This document shows positions 24,781-27,716 of a DNA stretch of 27,716 bases, piece by piece. The position numbers and the translations under genes were made by a program. A model generated the notes under the pieces. The model made no database searches, had not been told where the DNA came from, and was given only the letters and a program-made list of their open reading frames with translations. How positions within the stretch are numbered: position 1 is the first letter of the stretch; each line of letters begins with the position of its first letter. The DNA comes from JBBQHX01 sp035306065 (GTDB lineage Bacteria > Gemmatimonadota > Gemmatimonadetes > Gemmatimonadales > Gemmatimonadaceae): positions 1-27,716 of the forward strand of contig DATGOL010000075.1 of assembly GCA_035306065.1 (NCBI GenBank), written 5' to 3'.

Positions 24781-26532
24781 ATGAAACTCACTCGAAGGCT
24801 GCTGCTTTCGGCAGCTGTCATTGTGGCGTTGCTGGTGGCGCTGGTCGTTCTGGTAGCGCTGAGGCGGGCCGGTAATACGGCGCGCAGTGAGGAGGCTCGG
24901 CATGCAGCCACGATTGCTCGCGTAGTGGCTGCAGAATGGACGGCGGGTGCCGACCCGGGCGAACTGGCACGCCGCGTGGCTGCGGAAACCGGAATGGCAA
25001 TCACCCTCCTCGACCGGGAGGGAGTGCTGGTGGCAGATGGCACGCGCGGCAGCAACGAGATGTCCGCCGTTCCAACCATTTTCCCTGCACTGCCAGAAAT
25101 TGTGGAAGCCCGCGAGCGTGGCGAGGGCGTTGACTGGCAATCGACAGGTACCTCCACCGCGCTCCGCGTGGCAGTGCGACTGCCTGCCGGTTACGTGCGT
25201 GTGGTTACCAGCGCAGAAACACTGGAGAACGCGATGGAGCGCGCCCGACGCGATGTTTACATGTCGGGGCTGGCCGTTCTGGTGCTGGCGATACTCCTCA
25301 GCTGGTGGATAGGTGTTCTCGCGCGAAAGCCCCTTTATGAACTTCGCGACGTCACGCGTGCACTCGCGTCCGGTGACCTCGGCAGGCGTCCGGCCCTGGT
25401 GGCGCCAGGCGCAGTAGGAGACCTCGGAAGCTCCATTTATCGCCTCGCGGAGCAGATGACTGGCCGCCTCGATGCGCTCAAGGCAGAAGAAGCCCTGCTT
25501 CGGGCAACCATGGAGTCGCTTAACGAGGGGATCATCGCGCTCGACGAGCGCGGCCAGGTGGTGCGCATCAATGCCACGGCGCGTCGCCTGCTGGGATCCA
25601 CTGATCCAACTCCCTTTCCAAGCGAACGCCTTCCGCGCGACAGGGCGCTTCGTGAGGCGCTGGCCGCAGCGCTGGCCGGCACCTCCACAGACGGCCTTCA
25701 GGTATCCGTACTCGGCTACACGCTCACCATTACTGCGCGCCCGCTTGCCGGCGGCGGGGCTGTGCTTGCCGCATATGACCTCACCCGCCTGCGCCAGCTG
25801 GAAACCGTTCGTCGCGACTTCGTTGCCAACGTTTCCCACGAGCTGAAAACGCCCCTCACAATCGTCAGCGGCTTTGCCGAGACGCTCAGGGAGGAAAATG
25901 TCCCTGACCAGGTGCGCCGGGAGTTCGCGTCTTCAATAAGCAGGAATGCCCTGCGCATGCAGCGCATTGTAGACGACCTGCTGGACCTCTCGCGAATCGA
26001 GTCCGGAGGCTGGGTTCCGCGCCCGGTTCGCACGTCGGTGGCCGCCGCTGCTGCTGAAGCATTCACGAACGTTTCAGCGACCGCTGAGGAAAGCGGCACG
26101 TCGCTCGAGACGGACATTGGTACGGACGCCGCCACGGTGATGGCGGATCCCACTGCGCTTCGCCAGCTACTGTCGAATCTCGTTGAAAACGCAGTGCGCT
26201 ACACTCCTTCTGGCAAGGTGACGGTGTTCACCAGGCGTGAAGGCAACGGCGTGAACTTAGGAGTACGCGACAGCGGCAGTGGCATACCGTACGAGCATCT
26301 GCCAAGGATATTCGAGCGCTTCTACCGTGCAGACGCCGGCAGGTCCCGAGAGGCGGGCGGAACCGGACTGGGGCTTGCGATCGTAAGGCACCTGGTGGAG
26401 GCACACGGAGGGCGGGTGTGGGCCGAGAGCACGCCAGGCAGGGGAACTACCATTACGGCGCACTTTCCGGACCTGGACGCCACGCTGCCACCCCCGGCCG
26501 CTCCCACCTCCAGCGCGAGCGTTTCCGCCTAG
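24781..26532 (+). CDS. Membrane sensor histidine kinase, PhoR-like
   Basis: 583 residues. Membrane helices at about 6-28 and 160-182 flank a periplasmic domain of about 130 residues. Next come a HAMP segment (RKPLYELRDVTRALASGDLG), a PAS-like region (about 235-335), the HisKA domain with His353 in NVSHELKTPLT, and the ATPase domain (NLVENAVRYT, DSGSGIP, GTGLGLAIVRHLVEAHGG). It should phosphorylate the response regulator encoded just upstream. The ATG has AGGG a few bases upstream. After the ATPase domain there is a short Pro/Ser/Ala tail, and the TAG stop lies inside the CTAG at the edge of a repeat element. Confidence 0.94.
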   Translation: MKLTRRLLLSAAVIVALLVALVVLVALRRAGNTARSEEARHAATIARVVAAEWTAGADPGELARRVAAETGMAITLLDREGVLVADGTRGSNEMSAVPTIFPALPEIVEARERGEGVDWQSTGTSTALRVAVRLPAGYVRVVTSAETLENAMERARRDVYMSGLAVLVLAILLSWWIGVLARKPLYELRDVTRALASGDLGRRPALVAPGAVGDLGSSIYRLAEQMTGRLDALKAEEALLRATMESLNEGIIALDERGQVVRINATARRLLGSTDPTPFPSERLPRDRALREALAAALAGTSTDGLQVSVLGYTLTITARPLAGGGAVLAAYDLTRLRQLETVRRDFVANVSHELKTPLTIVSGFAETLREENVPDQVRREFASSISRNALRMQRIVDDLLDLSRIESGGWVPRPVRTSVAAAAAEAFTNVSATAEESGTSLETDIGTDAATVMADPTALRQLLSNLVENAVRYTPSGKVTVFTRREGNGVNLGVRDSGSGIPYEHLPRIFERFYRADAGRSREAGGTGLGLAIVRHLVEAHGGRVWAESTPGRGTTITAHFPDLDATLPPPAAPTSSASVSA

Positions 26533-26590
26533 TGGGCTGTAAACGATATTCGTGTAGTATCGCGAGTGCGAATACGCGTCGTTCGCCAAG

Positions 26591-26630
26591 GCGCGCCGAC
26601 GCAGGAATAGCAGCGCTATTTCAAGGCGCC
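26591..26630 (+). repeat. Internal direct repeat, copy 1
   Basis: This 40-base segment matches 26861-26900 at 31 of 40 positions without gaps, in the same orientation and exactly 270 bp away. This copy contains the small palindrome AATAGC-AGC-GCTATT. Confidence 0.5.
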
Positions 26631-26704
26631 CTCAAGTGCAACTGCCTCCCAGCTGCTTCTTCACCGGTGCCGGCCACTACGCACTGAAGGTTGAAAACGA
26701 CGGT

Positions 26705-26807
26705 CTCACGCGGAGGCGCGGAGGCCGCGGAGAACTGCAGAGCGATTGGAGTTTCATGCGCCAGGCTTCTCTCCGCGGCCTCCGCGCCTCCGCGTGAGGC
26801 TTTTTTT
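26705..26807 (+). terminator. 28-bp-arm hairpin followed by T7
   Basis: Perfect 28-base arms (26705-26732 and 26771-26798) built from CGGAGG-like units enclose a 38-nt loop. A run of seven T (26801-26807) follows on the plus strand. This has the form of a very strong rho-independent terminator and may end the udk-regulator-kinase transcript. The repeated CGGAGGCGCGGAGG composition also suggests a dispersed genomic repeat. Confidence 0.7.
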
Positions 26808-26860
26808 ACCGGCTCCGCTTGCAGACGAAGCTCCGCTTCGCCCCAGCCGAGCCTGGCCCC

Positions 26861-26900
26861 GAGCGCCGACTCCGGAATTGCAGGGTCATTTCAAGGAGGC
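26861..26900 (+). repeat. Internal direct repeat, copy 2
   Basis: Same-orientation partner of 26591-26630. It has lost the small internal palindrome of copy 1. Confidence 0.5.
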
Positions 26901-26967
26901 GCAACACCGGCGAAGGGCACGGAGGCGCGCTCGAATGCTCCACGAATATCGTCTACAGCCCACTAGG

Positions 26968-27157
26968 ATCCACGCCCTCGAGCAGGTGCGGAAGGACCGG
27001 TAGAGCAAGCTCAAGCCGGCCAGGCGGGCCGTGCGTCGTGACATGTCCGTTGCAATTCCGTGGGAATTCCGAGACGCAGTCGAAGCATTCTCCAAGTGCG
27101 GATGCGGCAGCCGTGAAGTATCAGCTGCTCCGCCTGTACCCCACACTTGAGAAAACA
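26968..27157. other. Upstream region of the TonB-dependent receptor gene
   Basis: Together with the element before it, this completes a stretch of about 625 bp without a coding gene. It should hold the receptor promoter. The only structure I see is a dyad at 27054-27068 (AATTCC-GTG-GGAATT), about 90 bp upstream of the ATG. I find no clear -35/-10 pair. Confidence 0.4.
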
Positions 27158-27716
27158 ATGACGCGACTCCAATGCCTTCCTGGCACACTCCTTACCCTGG
27201 CGCTCTCGCTTGCACTGGCGGCGTCCACCGCGGTTGCCCAGGGCGCCTCCGGTAGGGTTGCCGGGCGCATAGTGGAAGCGAATTCCGGAACCGGCATAAC
27301 GGGTGCGCAGATAATCGTTGCAGGAACAACCATCGGAACCCAGTCGGGAATCGATGGCCGATACATCATCACCGGTGTGCCGTCAGGCAACGTTGATCTG
27401 AGCATCAGGCGCATCGGCTTTCAGCCCAAGACCATCACCGGCATCATGGTTCCTGACGGCGACGGAGTGGAGCTGAATGTCACACTGGCCGCCGCAACCA
27501 TCCAGCTGGACGCTGTCACAGTGAGCGCCGAAGCAGAGCGAGGATCGGTTGCCGCTGCACTCGATGAGCAGCGCAACTCCACCAACATCATTACATCCAT
27601 CACGGCGGAGCAGATTTCGCGAAGCCCTGACAGCGACGCCGCGGCCGCGGTACAGCGAGTGAGCGGCGTGAGCGTGCAGGACGGCAAGTACGTTACCGTT
27701 CGCGGGCTCTCGGAGC
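27158..27716 (+). CDS. TonB-dependent receptor, N-terminal part
   Basis: 186 codons are visible before the window edge. A Sec signal peptide ends near STAVAQG. Residues about 30-110 form a carboxypeptidase-regulatory-like/CNA-B-type domain (GRVAGRIVEANSGTGITGAQ, GIDGRYIITGVPSGN, RRIGFQPKT). The plug domain then begins (TSITAEQISRSPDSDAAAAV, RVSGVSV, YVTVRGLSE). Such receptors are outer-membrane barrels that import large ligands using energy from TonB-ExbBD; the ligand is unknown. The ATG at 27158 is preceded by GAGAAAAC, an acceptable ribosome-binding site. The gene continues beyond the window. Confidence 0.88.
   Translation, partial: MTRLQCLPGTLLTLALSLALAASTAVAQGASGRVAGRIVEANSGTGITGAQIIVAGTTIGTQSGIDGRYIITGVPSGNVDLSIRRIGFQPKTITGIMVPDGDGVELNVTLAAATIQLDAVTVSAEAERGSVAAALDEQRNSTNIITSITAEQISRSPDSDAAAAVQRVSGVSVQDGKYVTVRGLSE

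Larger units (their letters stand above)
26528..26967. mobile_element. MITE-like element with terminal inverted repeats
   Basis: The ends at 26528-26554 and 26941-26967 are inverted copies, 26 of 27 bases identical. Each contains CTAG at its outer edge (26529-26532 and 26963-26966), which may be a target-site duplication. The 440-bp interior has no credible gene or transposase, so this looks like a non-autonomous element moved by an enzyme encoded elsewhere. The inverted similarity continues, more diverged, for roughly 40 bp inward. The element also contains a pair of direct repeats and a large hairpin. Confidence 0.65.

Noticed and set aside
24039..26532. Naming the two-component pair phoB/phoR
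   Set aside because: The architecture is similar, but no pst/phoU genes are nearby and this family is too large to name from sequence alone.
26533..27003. Several open frames of 85-110 codons in the repeat element
   Set aside because: They cover inverted repeats and hairpin arms on both strands and show no domain or ribosome-binding site.
27054..27068. AATTCC-GTG-GGAATT dyad as a specific operator
   Set aside because: Six-base arms are too short to claim a regulator without conservation data; it is mentioned only as a visible structure.
1..27716. tRNA, rRNA or CRISPR arrays
   Set aside because: I saw no TpsiC-like GGTTCGAATCC arm in a cloverleaf context, no rRNA signatures and no regularly spaced repeats.

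Overview
The window looks like chromosomal DNA from a Gram-negative, G+C-rich bacterium, most likely a member of the Gemmatimonadota. This rests on the general look of the proteins: several lipobox lipoproteins, an OmpA-type lipoprotein, a TonB-dependent receptor with a carboxypeptidase-regulatory-like N-terminus, a DUF445 protein, weak Shine-Dalgarno sites and frequent GTG/TTG starts. It is inference, because no rRNA gene is present. Most of the window is ordinary housekeeping sequence with conserved synteny.

Layout. 1-4163 (minus strand): the start of an HU/IHF-type gene, a small lipoprotein, a TPC-type heavy-metal P-type ATPase, and an OmpA-family lipoprotein with a strong terminator and three CRP/FNR-like dyads upstream. 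4164-9337 (minus): a classic translation/secretion block in transcription order ffh, rpsP, rimM, trmD, rplS, rnhB, followed by a 2,4-dienoyl-CoA-reductase-like SDR. 9389-13506 (plus): lon and a DUF445 membrane protein, ending in a perfect 50-bp palindrome. 13588-17716 (minus): a tight four-gene unit of SpoU-type RNA methyltransferase, prepilin peptidase, a single-module Clp-like AAA+ ATPase and a HExxH lipoprotein peptidase. 17797-19478 (plus): an M48 lipoprotein peptidase and thiD. 19586-23173 (minus): a purine-nucleotide breakdown operon of 5'-nucleotidase, adenosine deaminase and purine nucleoside phosphorylase. 23362-26532 (plus): uridine kinase, an OmpR/PhoB-type response regulator and its histidine kinase. 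26528-26967: a MITE-like element without a coding gene. 27158-27716 (plus): the start of a TonB-dependent receptor, cut by the window edge.

How the genes work together. The ffh-rnhB block makes ribosomal proteins, their maturation and tRNA-modification enzymes, and the signal-recognition particle GTPase. The nucleotidase-Add-Pnp operon takes AMP to adenosine, inosine and hypoxanthine, and the divergent udk adds uridine salvage. Lon, the Clp-like ATPase and two lipoprotein peptidases give the centre of the window a protein-quality-control flavour.

No self-contained new defence or biosynthetic system is evident. The signals most worth checking are: (a) the octamer CGTCAGGC, seen 15 times on the two strands, about eight times a rough chance estimate, often using otherwise unusual Pro CCT and Ser TCA codons, which could be an uptake, Chi-like or other genome-wide signal; (b) three GTGA-N6-TCAC dyads within 87 bp upstream of the OmpA gene; (c) a Clp-like ATPase whose conserved N-terminus extends upstream of every canonical start, to a well-placed CTG; (d) a MITE-like element whose CTAG flank also supplies the kinase stop codon.
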